From positions 1-9,226 of the forward strand of contig JAQVGK010000106.1 of assembly GCA_028696755.1 (NCBI GenBank): a stretch of DNA of 9,226 nt, in the 5' to 3' direction. Numbering within the stretch: position 1 is the first letter of the stretch; every line of letters starts with the position of its first letter. Below the pieces are notes generated by a model. That model was not told where the DNA came from. It did no database searches and saw nothing but the letters and a program-made list of their open reading frames with translations. The position numbers and the translations under genes were made by a program. Positions 1-7,956 of this stretch are shown here, piece after piece. This DNA is from Bacteroidales bacterium (GTDB lineage Bacteria > Bacteroidota > Bacteroidia > Bacteroidales > ML635J-15).

Positions 1-49
1 CTCTAAAGAAACTAATGGAGTAACAATTTGAAAGTAAAATAATAAACAT
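1..49 (-). CDS. Possible 5' end of a divergent gene, cut by the window edge
   Basis: An ATG on the minus strand at 49-47 opens a frame that stays open to base 1 (16 codons, beginning MFIILLSN). A good minus-strand promoter candidate lies 30-57 bases upstream, which would give a leader of roughly 20 nt. The visible residues are hydrophobic, but they are too few to call a signal peptide or a family. Sixteen open codons in AT-rich DNA are weak evidence by themselves. The call rests mainly on the promoter and the divergent layout. The sequence left of base 1 would settle it. Confidence 0.25.
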   Translation of the reverse strand, partial: MFIILLSNCYSISFFR

Positions 50-78
50 CTGTTAGATTAAACTGCCAAATATCAGTT

Positions 79-106
79 CAAAGATAATGTAAGGCAAAAT
101 CAACAA
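79..106 (-). promoter_or_regulatory. Candidate minus-strand Bacteroidota promoter
   Basis: Read on the minus strand, a perfect TAnnTTTG -7 box (TATCTTTG, plus-strand 86-79) has a TTG -33 element at 106-104, with 17 bp between them. This is within the usual 17-23 bp range. It would drive a gene leaving the window to the left. The -7 box is identical to that of the ATPase promoter near 8225. Confidence 0.4.
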
Positions 107-166
107 TTAACAACAATTTGTTTTAAACTCGTTTTAAGTTATGTATCTATCATATCAATATTATTT

Positions 167-174
167 TATTTTTG
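167..174 (+). promoter_or_regulatory. -7 box upstream of namZ
   Basis: TATTTTTG matches the TAnnTTTG consensus exactly. No clear TTG is seen 17-23 bp upstream, so the -33 half is poor. Transcription would begin near 181, leaving a very short leader before the ATG at 190. This argues against the in-frame TTG at 172, which lies inside the box, as the start codon. Confidence 0.45.
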
Positions 175-189
175 CAAAAATGCCAAATA

Positions 190-1422
190 ATGAAAAAGAC
201 TCTCATATTTATTTCCATGTTTGCTATAATCTTTGTTTGCTGTAATAATACTGGTAAATCAAACATTACGAATGCAGAGCAAGAAACCCTAGAAACAGAA
301 GATACAACCGTTTATCCTGGAATTTATCAAACTGAGCAATATTTTAGTTTGCTAGAAGGTAAAAAAACAGGTATTGTCTCAAATCAAACTGGTATTATTA
401 ATAATGTACATCTTACCGATACTTTATTAGCCTCTGGAATTGATGTGGTTAAAGTATTTTGTCCCGAGCATGGATTTAGAGGTTTGGCAGATGCAGGTGC
501 AAAAGTGGATAACAGCACTGATCCAAAAACTGGTTTACCAATAATCTCGCTTTACGGAAAAAACAAAAAGCCTTCAGTCGAGCAAATGCAGGGACTCGAT
601 ATTGTTGTATTTGATCTTCAGGATGTTGGTGTTAGATTTTATACATATATTTCGACTTTACATTATGTTATGGAAGCTTGTGCCGAAAACGATATTCCTC
701 TAATTGTTCTCGACCGTCCAAATCCAAATGCACATTATATTGATGGAGCAATACTAGACACTGCAAACCATCGTTCGTTTATTGGAATGCATCCTGTTCC
801 TGTGGTTTATGGGATGACAATTGGCGAATACGGCAAAATGATTAATGGTGAAAAATGGCTTAAAAATGGTATTCAATGTAACCTCACAGTTATTCCATGT
901 AAAAACTACACACACAACACAAAATATTCGTTACCAGTAAAACCATCGCCAAATTTACCAAACGACAGATCAATAGAGTTATACCCTACACTTTGCTTTT
1001 TCGAATCAACTATTTTAAGTATAGGGCGTGGTACTAACAAACAATTTCAAATTATCGGCCACCCATCTTTTGCGAATGTTAAAGAAGCTGATTTTGAATT
1101 TACGCCTATGCCAAACGAAGGTGCATCAGATCCTGTGCTAAATTCACAAAAATGCTTTGGTTTTGATTTATCGGCAGGTAATTCAATTTTTGATTGGAAA
1201 GAAAACCAATTGAATATTGGACTGATTATAAAAGTTTATCAATTATTCCCTGAAAAAGAAAAATTCTTTAAAAAATCGAATTCAATTGAATTATTAGCAG
1301 GATATTCTGACTTTAGGAAACAAATAGAAAATGGCAGCACCGAAGAAGAGATTCGTAAGGGCTGGCAACAAGGAATAGAAAACTTTAAAATTATCAGATC
1401 AAAATATCTAATTTATGAATAA
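190..1422 (+). CDS. namZ: NamZ-like exo-beta-N-acetylmuramidase (DUF1343, GH171), putative lipoprotein
   Basis: This 410-residue protein belongs to the DUF1343/YbbC family, whose studied members (NamZ of Bacillus subtilis and Tannerella forsythia) release terminal N-acetylmuramic acid from peptidoglycan fragments. Family motifs are seen in order: SNQTG (64-68), PEHGFRG (92-98, with Glu93 the likely catalytic acid by family analogy), FDLQDVGVRFYTY (141-153), DRPNPN (175-180), YGMTIGE (207-213) and GRGTN (279-283). The N-terminus has a Lys-Lys pair, a hydrophobic stretch and Cys17-Cys18, suggesting a lipoprotein, although FVCC is not a classic lipobox. I start at ATG 190, because an upstream in-frame TTG (172) lies inside the promoter box and would put charged residues ahead of the signal. 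The stop overlaps the start of the next gene by 8 bases, implying cotranscription. The likely role is recycling or scavenging of cell-wall sugars from the periplasm or outer membrane. The family call is firm, the exact substrate less so. Confidence 0.9.
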   Translation: MKKTLIFISMFAIIFVCCNNTGKSNITNAEQETLETEDTTVYPGIYQTEQYFSLLEGKKTGIVSNQTGIINNVHLTDTLLASGIDVVKVFCPEHGFRGLADAGAKVDNSTDPKTGLPIISLYGKNKKPSVEQMQGLDIVVFDLQDVGVRFYTYISTLHYVMEACAENDIPLIVLDRPNPNAHYIDGAILDTANHRSFIGMHPVPVVYGMTIGEYGKMINGEKWLKNGIQCNLTVIPCKNYTHNTKYSLPVKPSPNLPNDRSIELYPTLCFFESTILSIGRGTNKQFQIIGHPSFANVKEADFEFTPMPNEGASDPVLNSQKCFGFDLSAGNSIFDWKENQLNIGLIIKVYQLFPEKEKFFKKSNSIELLAGYSDFRKQIENGSTEEEIRKGWQQGIENFKIIRSKYLIYE

Positions 1423-1891
1423 AAAAGCTACACAAATCATTACTCTATTATTGATTGCTTCGGCAACATTTTTCACATTTTGCAGCGATCAATACGAAAA
1501 CCATTCTTTAGCATTTCGCAACAATACAAACGACAGCATTCAAATCGACCGATACACATCTGCGAGCATAAGACCAAGAACTACTATGGTTGCCTCTGGA
1601 CAGTACGGCAAATTCTACGAAACCTCTGCAGACATGTGGGTAAGTCCACAAGTCGAATTAGAAAAAATTTGCGATTCGATTGTTGTTACAGGAATGGTTA
1701 ACGATAAAAATTTCCGTATTCGATTTATGCCAGACGATACCCAAAACTATTGCACATCACCTTATTCGGCAAATGCAGTGTGGGATTTAGAAGTTGTTGT
1801 AAACGAATACCCAAGATTTCTCGGTAAAACACTCGAAAGATTTAACAATCATATTTTCGACATAAATCCGGCTTGTATTACAACTGAGTAA
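1415..1891 (+). CDS. Small putative lipoprotein of unknown function, coupled to namZ
   Basis: This 158-residue protein is not one I recognise. It begins with MNKK, a hydrophobic stretch (about 8-22) and Cys23-Ser-Asp. That looks like a Bacteroidota lipoprotein signal, though FTFC is a loose lipobox. The mature part is polar and probably beta-rich, starting with a segment (31-50) resembling the 'N-N-x-x-D-S-I' opening seen in small Bacteroidota surface lipoproteins. Three more cysteines lie at 86, 113 and 154, so a disulfide in the periplasm is possible. The ATG sits inside the last codons of namZ (overlap ATGAATAA), a layout typical of translational coupling. A hairpin terminator directly follows the stop. 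Co-expression with a peptidoglycan hexosaminidase suggests an envelope role, but nothing in the sequence gives a specific function. Confidence 0.75.
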   Translation: MNKKATQIITLLLIASATFFTFCSDQYENHSLAFRNNTNDSIQIDRYTSASIRPRTTMVASGQYGKFYETSADMWVSPQVELEKICDSIVVTGMVNDKNFRIRFMPDDTQNYCTSPYSANAVWDLEVVVNEYPRFLGKTLERFNNHIFDINPACITTE

Positions 1892-1922
1892 AAAAAACGC
1901 CCCAAATTTTGGAGCGTTTTCA
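1891..1922. terminator. Bidirectional intrinsic terminator between convergent genes
   Basis: AAAACGC at 1894-1900 pairs with GCGTTTT at 1914-1920. After one C/A mismatch the stem continues CCAA (1902-1905) with TTGG (1909-1912), closed by a tight loop. The plus strand ends in a T run, and on the minus strand the hairpin is followed by T residues from the A tract at 1890-1897. It lies between the stop of the small lipoprotein gene (1891) and the stop of gcvP (1940), so it can serve both. Confidence 0.85.
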
Positions 1923-1939
1923 TTTATACTTAAACCATT

Positions 1940-4807
1940 TTACATATACGACTCAATCGGCTCGCAGGTACACATCAAATTTCTGTCGCCATAACCATTG
2001 TCGATTTTACCAACGTAAGGCCAGAATTTGTTTTCCTTAATCCAGCTTAGTGGGAATGCAGCCTGTTCTCTGCTGTATTTGTGATTCCATTCACTTCCTA
2101 CACATTCGAATTGAGTGTGAGGAGCATTTCTTAATGGATTATCTTCACGATCGAGAGTTCCAGCTTTAATAGCTTCACATTCCATCTTAATTGCTTTCAT
2201 TGCTTCGACAAACCTGTTTAGTTCTTGTAAACTTTCACTTTCGGTAGGCTCAACCATCAATGTTTCGTGAACTGGGAACGATAATGTTGGAGCGTGAAAT
2301 CCGTAATCCATTAAACGACGAGCGATGTCAGCTGCCTCAATACCATATTCCTCACGGAATTTATTTACGTCAAGAATCATTTCGTGAGCGCAACGACCAG
2401 TTTCGCCAGTATAAAGCACTTCGAAATATCCTTTTAATTCGTTAGCAATATAATTGGCATTAAGCATTGCAATTTTTGTTGCATTTTTTAAGCCTGCCTC
2501 ACCCATCATTTTTAAATAAGCATAAGTGATTGGCAAAACAAAAGCTGAACCGTAAGGAGCTGATGCAACTGCACTAACTGCATTCTCTCCACCTGTTTTT
2601 ACCACAGAATGTCCTGGTAAAAATTCAACCAAATGCTTAGCAACAGATATTGAACCAATTCCTGGGCCGCCACCTCCGTGAGGAATTGCAAAAGTTTTGT
2701 GTAGATTTAAGTGACAAACATCAGCACCAATAGTTCCAGGATTTGTTAAGCCAACTTGAGCATTCATATTTGCACCATCCATGTAAACAAGACCACCATT
2801 TTGGTGAATAATGTCAACTATTTCAAGAATTTTTGATTCAAAAACACCGTGAGTTGATGGATAGGTAATCATTACAGCACTAAGATTATCTTTATGCTCA
2901 ATAGCTCTGGCTTTTAAATCTTCGACATCAATATTTCCATTTTCGTCGCATTTTACAACAATAACTTCCATACCTGCCATTACAGCAGAAGCAGGATTTG
3001 TTCCGTGTGCAGATGAAGGAATTAAACAAATATTACGATGTAATTCATTTCTTGATTTGTGATACTCGCGAATAACCATAAGTCCAGCATGCTCACCAGT
3101 TGCGCCAGAGTTTGGCTGCAACGAAGTTCCTGCAAAACCAGTAATTTCGCTCAAATCTTTTTCCATTTCGGCAATCATTTCGTAATATCCTTGTGCCTGA
3201 TCTGCAGGAACAAATGGATGAATACCGCCAAACTCGGGCCAGCTTAATGGCAACATAGAAGTTGCAGGATTAAGTTTCATCGTACATGAACCAAGCGAGA
3301 TCATAGAACGGTTTAGAGCGATATCACGATTTTCGAGACGTTTAATATAACGCATCATTTCGGTTTCGCTATGATACATATTAAATACATTATGCTGTAA
3401 AATTTTATCTTCTCTAGCAAAGCGTGCGTCAAAACAAGCACCGTCGCCAATAGACTCCACATGGCGATAAACTTTATTATTTGCCTTGGCAAAAATCTCG
3501 AGAATATTATTTACTTCCTCAACATTTATTACCTCGTCGGTGCTCAAACTAACATGTTTTTCGCACATGTAGCGGAAATTGATCTTGTAGTTTAGAGCTA
3601 TTGCTTGGATATCACATGATTTAACTCCGTCTGGCAATTCAACTTGAATTGTATCAAAGAAATCCTGATTTTTAATTTTATAACCAAGTTTCATCAACTC
3701 ACAGCCAATAAACTTAGCCGATTCGTAAATGTTGGTTGCAATTCTCTTAAGACCTTCTGGTCCATGATAAACAGCATACATTCCAGCCATTGTAGCTAAT
3801 AAAGCCTGAGCTGTACAAATATTTGATGTAGCTTTTTCACGTTTTATATGCTGCTCACGTGTTTGCAGTGCCATTCTCAACGCTCTATTACCATGTTTGT
3901 CAATACTTACGCCAATAATACGGCCTGGCATACTACGTTTGTATTTATCGGCAGTAGCTAAAAATCCTGCATGAGGACCGCCAAAGCCCATTGGAATACC
4001 AAAACGTTGAGTTGAACCAACAGCAATATCTGCACCCCACGAAGCAGGCGATTTTATAAGTACAAGCGCCATTACATCAACAACTGCTGTAACAAGAGCT
4101 TCGGCAGCATGTGCCTTTTCTGTAAATGCTGTATAGTCATTAATTTTTCCGCTAGCAGCAGGATATTGAACTATTGCACCAAAGGTTTTGTCAGTAAATA
4201 CAAACTCTTCGAAACAACCTACAACTACCTCTACTCCTATTGGCTCTGCTCTTAACTTTATTACATCAAGAGTTTGAGGAAAAATATCTTTATCAACAAA
4301 AAGAACATTTCTGTTTTCTTTTACAGCCTGACGAGAGCGCGCTCCAAGCATCATGCTCATAGCTTCAGCAGCAGCTGTACCTTCATCCAAAAGTGAACAA
4401 TTCGAAATCTCCATCCCTGTTAGTTCGGTAACTACTGTTTGGAAATTTAACAAAGCCTCTAACCTACCCTGAGAAATTTCGGCCTGATATGGAGTATATG
4501 AAGTGTACCATCCTGGGTTTTCAAAAACATTACGCAGAATTACTGATGGAGTAGCTGTTCCGTAATAACCCATACCAATAAAAGATCTGTACAATTTATT
4601 CTTCGAAGCAATTTCCTTAATCCTGTTAAGATACTCATACTCGGTTAATGCCGGGCTCAATTTAAGATTTTCTTTTAATCTAATTGATTTTGGAACAATC
4701 TGATCAACAAGCTCATCAACTGATGATACACCGCATTTTGCAAGCATTTCGGCATACTCACTTTCGCGTGGGCCAATTTGGCGGGATACGAAGTTTTCTT
4801 TTATCAT
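1940..4807 (-). CDS. gcvP: Glycine dehydrogenase (decarboxylating), P-protein of the glycine cleavage system
   Basis: This is a 955-residue full-length P-protein, close to the roughly 957 residues of E. coli GcvP, so it is the single-chain form and not the split PA/PB type. With PLP it decarboxylates glycine and passes the aminomethyl group to the lipoyl arm of GcvH in the cytoplasm. The C-terminal half carries the PLP site HLNLHKTFAIPHGGGGPG, with the Schiff-base lysine at Lys704. It also has GSCTMKLNP, PNSGATGEHAGL, SSAHGTNPASA and DGANMNAQVGL. The N-terminal half has YTPYQAEISQGRLE and GIPMGFGGPHAGF. The start MIKENFVSRQIGPRE fits the family. No gcvT or gcvH is in the window, so the system is scattered in this genome or those genes lie elsewhere. 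The gene is divergent from the next rightward gene and convergent with the namZ unit. No frameshift or missing key residue is seen. Confidence 0.98.
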   Translation of the reverse strand: MIKENFVSRQIGPRESEYAEMLAKCGVSSVDELVDQIVPKSIRLKENLKLSPALTEYEYLNRIKEIASKNKLYRSFIGMGYYGTATPSVILRNVFENPGWYTSYTPYQAEISQGRLEALLNFQTVVTELTGMEISNCSLLDEGTAAAEAMSMMLGARSRQAVKENRNVLFVDKDIFPQTLDVIKLRAEPIGVEVVVGCFEEFVFTDKTFGAIVQYPAASGKINDYTAFTEKAHAAEALVTAVVDVMALVLIKSPASWGADIAVGSTQRFGIPMGFGGPHAGFLATADKYKRSMPGRIIGVSIDKHGNRALRMALQTREQHIKREKATSNICTAQALLATMAGMYAVYHGPEGLKRIATNIYESAKFIGCELMKLGYKIKNQDFFDTIQVELPDGVKSCDIQAIALNYKINFRYMCEKHVSLSTDEVINVEEVNNILEIFAKANNKVYRHVESIGDGACFDARFAREDKILQHNVFNMYHSETEMMRYIKRLENRDIALNRSMISLGSCTMKLNPATSMLPLSWPEFGGIHPFVPADQAQGYYEMIAEMEKDLSEITGFAGTSLQPNSGATGEHAGLMVIREYHKSRNELHRNICLIPSSAHGTNPASAVMAGMEVIVVKCDENGNIDVEDLKARAIEHKDNLSAVMITYPSTHGVFESKILEIVDIIHQNGGLVYMDGANMNAQVGLTNPGTIGADVCHLNLHKTFAIPHGGGGPGIGSISVAKHLVEFLPGHSVVKTGGENAVSAVASAPYGSAFVLPITYAYLKMMGEAGLKNATKIAMLNANYIANELKGYFEVLYTGETGRCAHEMILDVNKFREEYGIEAADIARRLMDYGFHAPTLSFPVHETLMVEPTESESLQELNRFVEAMKAIKMECEAIKAGTLDREDNPLRNAPHTQFECVGSEWNHKYSREQAAFPLSWIKENKFWPYVGKIDNGYGDRNLMCTCEPIESYM

Positions 4808-4850
4808 TACTGCATTTTTTGAAGTTAAACGTTTTGATTATTTGAGTCGG

Positions 4851-4858
4851 TAAAATTA
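4851..4858 (-). promoter_or_regulatory. Weak -7 box candidate for gcvP
   Basis: On the minus strand TAATTTTA (4858-4851) matches TAnnTTT but has A in place of the final G. No clear TTG is found at the expected distance. It would give a leader of about 35-40 nt. The 175-bp region between gcvP and the divergent gene is AT-rich, and I see no glycine-riboswitch-like structure in it. Confidence 0.25.
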
Positions 4859-4925
4859 TAAAATACTTAATAATATTAGTAAAACATAAATCATATTTTA
4901 TTAAACTTTTTAAACAAAAAACTAA

Positions 4926-4957
4926 TTGACAAAGTTTTAAAATTTTTATTATTTTTG
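4926..4957 (+). promoter_or_regulatory. Bacteroidota housekeeping promoter
   Basis: TTG at 4926-4928 and TATTTTTG at 4950-4957 (an exact TAnnTTTG) are 21 bp apart, a near-ideal arrangement. Transcription would start near 4964, about 18 nt before the ATG at 4983. Confidence 0.7.
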
Positions 4958-4982
4958 AAATTGAAAAATTAAATCAATTACT

Positions 4983-5606
4983 ATGAAGATTTTTGTCACA
5001 GCAATTCTACTATTATCAGGACTTACAGCATTTTGCCAGATTCAATTAAGCCTGCTAAACGGACAGCAAAAAACATTAGAATCATTCCTTTACAGGTCTG
5101 ACGAAGGAATTGATTACCTCCAGTATTCTTATGTTAAGGAAAATGGAAAACTTAAAACATCGTATGTTGATTGCGAAGATGTATTTTCTTTAAACATAAA
5201 TGGTAGAGACACAATATTTTATTATCCTACCGAAGATGGTGAATTTACCCTACCAGAAATGACTCAGGTAGTAAGTGCACGACAACTCGCAATAAAAGAA
5301 TATAATCCATGGTGGGCTTTTCCAACTGGTGTAATTGTTGGATGCGGATCAATGTTTATTCCTACAGATGGAATGACCAAAGTGGTTGTTCCAATTTTAT
5401 ATACAGTAGGAATGGGATTTGCTAAACCTCGCGAAAAATATATTTACAATCATTATGACTATGCACGTGGTGATGAATGGTTTGTTTATGGTTACCAGAA
5501 CGCTGGAAGAAAGAAGATTTTCTCAAAAACTTTACTAGGTGAAGTAACAGGATTATTCTTAGCTGGTGCAATAGCTGGAACTCTTTACATAATTGAGAAT
5601 AAGTAA
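4983..5606 (+). CDS. Unrecognised exported protein with hydrophobic C-terminal segments
   Basis: This 207-residue protein is not one I can assign to a family. Residues 1-18 form a signal peptide (MKIFVTAILLLSGLTAFC) with probable cleavage before Gln19, the common Bacteroidota pattern of Gln at +1. Residues 19-105 are polar with alternating beta-like character and include Cys64. Then come hydrophobic segments at about 110-126 (starting WWAFPTG), 132-147 and 184-204. The last is rich in Gly and Ala (GLFLAGAIAG) and follows a Tyr-rich and basic stretch (YGYQNAGRKK). Many small secreted Bacteroidota proteins end in a similar 'Y-x-x-G-Y-x-x-x-x-R-K-K + glycine-rich hydrophobic helix' pattern, so membrane insertion after export is plausible. 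It has its own strong promoter, and the next gene also has a promoter candidate, so they need not be one operon. Confidence 0.8.
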   Translation: MKIFVTAILLLSGLTAFCQIQLSLLNGQQKTLESFLYRSDEGIDYLQYSYVKENGKLKTSYVDCEDVFSLNINGRDTIFYYPTEDGEFTLPEMTQVVSARQLAIKEYNPWWAFPTGVIVGCGSMFIPTDGMTKVVVPILYTVGMGFAKPREKYIYNHYDYARGDEWFVYGYQNAGRKKIFSKTLLGEVTGLFLAGAIAGTLYIIENK

Positions 5607-5637
5607 TTTTAATAAACAATCCTATTCTTAATTTTTA

Positions 5638-5645
5638 TATTTTTG
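5638..5645 (+). promoter_or_regulatory. -7 box upstream of the OmpA-family gene
   Basis: TATTTTTG is an exact TAnnTTTG match lying 31 bases after the preceding stop codon. No TTG is seen 17-23 bp upstream, so the site is only half supported. It would give a leader of about 50 nt before the ATG at 5705. Confidence 0.4.
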
Positions 5646-5704
5646 TCCCCACAAAATAAAAACACTTGTACCTCGTTATTAACTAATTTGGGTATAAAAT
5701 CGGA

Positions 5705-7687
5705 ATGAGAAACATAATAAAAATAACATTGATGATTAGCCTGATAATTGCAGGCTTTGCAACATACGGGCAGGAGAAAAAGCTAAAAAAGGCAGATGAG
5801 ATTTTTGAAGCAGGCGAATACTATAGAGCTATTCAAGAATATAATGCAGTAATGAAAAAGGTGGATAACAAAAGCCAAAAGAATGAAATATATTTCAAGA
5901 TTGGCGAATGTTACTATATGATTGGAGATTACAAAAAAGCTCGAACCAATTTTAAAAAGACTGCTAAAGTTGATGATTTTGAGTTTATCTCAAAAATCAG
6001 GCTTGCCGAAATCGAAATTCAGGAAGGTACATTCGAGGAAGCAATTGTATTGTATAACGAAGCTCTGACCATCTCACCTAACGATTCAATAGCATTAAAA
6101 GGAATAGAATCTGCGAATTTGGCTATTACTTGGCTAACAGCACCAACCAGATATAAAATCGACAAGGCAAAACAGTTTAATACAAAACGAAACGATTTCG
6201 CCCCTTCCGTTGATGAAAAAGACGGTTACGATCATGTATATTTTAGTTCTACTCGCGACGAAGCAAAAGGAAAAAAAACCAGCGGAATTACAGGAGAAAA
6301 ATTTTCGGATTTATACATTACTAAATTCGACAGAAAAGGCGAATGGACAGATGCCATAGCTTTGGACTCTCTCAATTCTGAATTTGACGAAGGTACACCT
6401 TGCATTTTCGATGAAGGACGTAAATTTTATTACACATCGTGTAAAGCCGAAAAAGGTAAAAAAATGGGTTGCCAGATTTTTGAAGCTGCAAAAGTCGAAG
6501 GCGAATGGATGAACCCTACTAACCTTGGCATTGTTCCCGATTCAGTATCTATTGGACACCCTGCTGTTTCAGAAGATGGAAACACAATTTATTTCTCAGC
6601 CAGAATGCAAGGTGGATTTGGTGGGGCTGATATTTGGTATGTCGAAAACGGTAGCGAGGGCTGGACAAAACCAAAGAATATGGGACCTGCAATCAATTCA
6701 ACAGGTGACGAGCTTTTTCCTTTTATGAGAGCCGATGGTACATTCTTCTATTCAAGCACAAAACACCCCACAATGGGTGGATTAGATATTTTTATTGCTA
6801 CCAAAAACGAAAAAGGGCGATGGGAATCAGAAAACATGAAACCTCCGTTCAGCAGTAATGGTAACGATTTTGGAATTTATTACTACTCGAAAGAAGATAG
6901 AGGCTTCTTCACTTCCGATAGAAAAGGTTCGAAACAAGAAGACATTTACTGGTTTGTAAAACCTCCTCTAGAATTCAAACTTACTGGCACTCCAAAAGAT
7001 AAGGACAATATGAATGTATTAGATTCTTGCTACGTTACTCTTTTTGGAAGCGATGGTTCCGTATTCAGAGATACGACATCTGTTGCAGGAAAAGAAGGTA
7101 AATTCAATTTTAAACTAAAACCCAAAACTGATTACGTTTTTGTTGTTACCAAAGATGGTTACTTCAACGGAAAATCAAGATTCACAACGGATTCTTTGGA
7201 GTTTGATAAAACATTCGATTACGAAATATTACTCGAATCACTAAACAAAACTTTCGAGATTCCTAATATAGAATTCGAGTTTGGACGATGGGATTTAACA
7301 GAATCATCTAAACACACCCTTGATAGTTTGATAAAAATTATGGTTGATAACCCATACCTGATTATCGAACTCTCGGCCCATACCGATATGATTGGTACCG
7401 TAGAAGCAAACAACGAGCTAAGTCAAAAACGTGCAAACTCGGTAACCGAATATTTTAAGCAAAAAGGAATCCCTGACGGACGACTAATTGCCAAAGGTTA
7501 CGGGAAATCAAAGCCAAAAGTAATAGCCACTCCTGATCCACGTTATAATTTCCTTCCTAAAGGAACAGTACTTAGCGAAGATTTTGTCAAGAGCCTACCA
7601 CCCGAACAACAACAGGTAGCTAATCAGCAAAATCGTAGAATCGAAATGAAAGTAATTTCAAACGATTATATTCCAAGTTTGGATTAA
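5705..7687 (+). CDS. TPR / PD40 propeller / CRD-like / OmpA C-terminal protein, PorE-like
   Basis: This 660-residue envelope protein has a signal peptide (1-22, probable cut before Gln23, no lipobox) and TPR-type helices (about 24-140). A PD40/WD40-like beta-propeller follows (about 160-418), with repeated 'YFSS/FYYTS/IYFSAR/FFYSSTK/GFFTSDR' strands and G-G-x-D-I-W/F blade ends. Next come a carboxypeptidase-regulatory-like beta domain (about 422-512) and an OmpA C-terminal domain (about 515-652). The peptidoglycan (diaminopimelate)-binding pair is present: Asp561 in SAHTD and Arg576 in LSQKRAN. Their 15-residue spacing matches Asp271/Arg286 of Acinetobacter OmpA. The long insert before NRRIEMKV (about 607-642, containing LPPEQQQVANQ) is typical of Bacteroidota members. 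The domain order is that of PorE, a type IX secretion component that ties the machinery to peptidoglycan. Bacteroidota carry several paralogues and no PorP/SprF is adjacent, so a T9SS role is likely but not proven. Confidence 0.9.
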   Translation: MRNIIKITLMISLIIAGFATYGQEKKLKKADEIFEAGEYYRAIQEYNAVMKKVDNKSQKNEIYFKIGECYYMIGDYKKARTNFKKTAKVDDFEFISKIRLAEIEIQEGTFEEAIVLYNEALTISPNDSIALKGIESANLAITWLTAPTRYKIDKAKQFNTKRNDFAPSVDEKDGYDHVYFSSTRDEAKGKKTSGITGEKFSDLYITKFDRKGEWTDAIALDSLNSEFDEGTPCIFDEGRKFYYTSCKAEKGKKMGCQIFEAAKVEGEWMNPTNLGIVPDSVSIGHPAVSEDGNTIYFSARMQGGFGGADIWYVENGSEGWTKPKNMGPAINSTGDELFPFMRADGTFFYSSTKHPTMGGLDIFIATKNEKGRWESENMKPPFSSNGNDFGIYYYSKEDRGFFTSDRKGSKQEDIYWFVKPPLEFKLTGTPKDKDNMNVLDSCYVTLFGSDGSVFRDTTSVAGKEGKFNFKLKPKTDYVFVVTKDGYFNGKSRFTTDSLEFDKTFDYEILLESLNKTFEIPNIEFEFGRWDLTESSKHTLDSLIKIMVDNPYLIIELSAHTDMIGTVEANNELSQKRANSVTEYFKQKGIPDGRLIAKGYGKSKPKVIATPDPRYNFLPKGTVLSEDFVKSLPPEQQQVANQQNRRIEMKVISNDYIPSLD

Positions 7688-7708
7688 AGCTGTCTTAATT
7701 AATTTAAA

Positions 7709-7742
7709 TAGAATCCAGCTACTAGTTAACAATTAGATTCTA
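7709..7742. repeat. Perfect 7-bp inverted repeat after the OmpA-family gene
   Basis: TAGAATC (7709-7715) pairs with GATTCTA (7736-7742) across a 20-nt loop. It starts 22 bases after the stop codon but has no T run after it, so it is a poor intrinsic terminator. It could still protect a 3' end. Confidence 0.4.
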
Positions 7743-7783
7743 CCCCGCATTAATATCACTTATTCTGAGGACTATCAATAACA

Positions 7784-7915
7784 GAACGGCTTTAGCCCTC
7801 ACCGAAGGTAATTCTGTAACTAGCTGATTGTCAGACAATTGTACAAATTGCAAGTAATGCTAATTTAGCTTCGCTGCGCCGTACTGATTTATCGAAGAGA
7901 AGGATAAAGCCATTC
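7784..7915. repeat. Long-range imperfect inverted repeat
   Basis: GAACGGCTTTA (7784-7794) pairs with TAAAGCCATTC (7905-7915) with one mismatch. Pairing continues inward with spaced single mismatches: CC 7796-7797 with GG 7902-7903, TC 7799-7800 with GA 7899-7900, and C7802 with G7897. The roughly 90-nt loop contains the palindrome GCTAATTTAGC (7859-7869). The pairing suggests a folded RNA or a palindromic element, and no family is recognised. Confidence 0.45.
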
Positions 7916-7956
7916 GATGTCGTTCTCAATAAGCCAAATTAACCCAAGAATTATTG

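Noticed and set aside
172..189. TTG at 172 as the namZ start codon
   Set aside because: It lies inside the probable -7 box and would add residues before a normal Met-Lys-Lys signal start. ATG 190 is better.
4808..4982. Glycine riboswitch upstream of gcvP
   Set aside because: The 175-bp region is almost all A/T with no G-rich conserved core or tandem aptamer-like stems.
7219..7413. Minus-strand open frame inside the OmpA-family gene, and similar frames inside gcvP and the small lipoprotein gene
   Set aside because: These are short frames fully inside well-supported genes, with no promoter or recognisable domain. They are shadows of the real coding frames.
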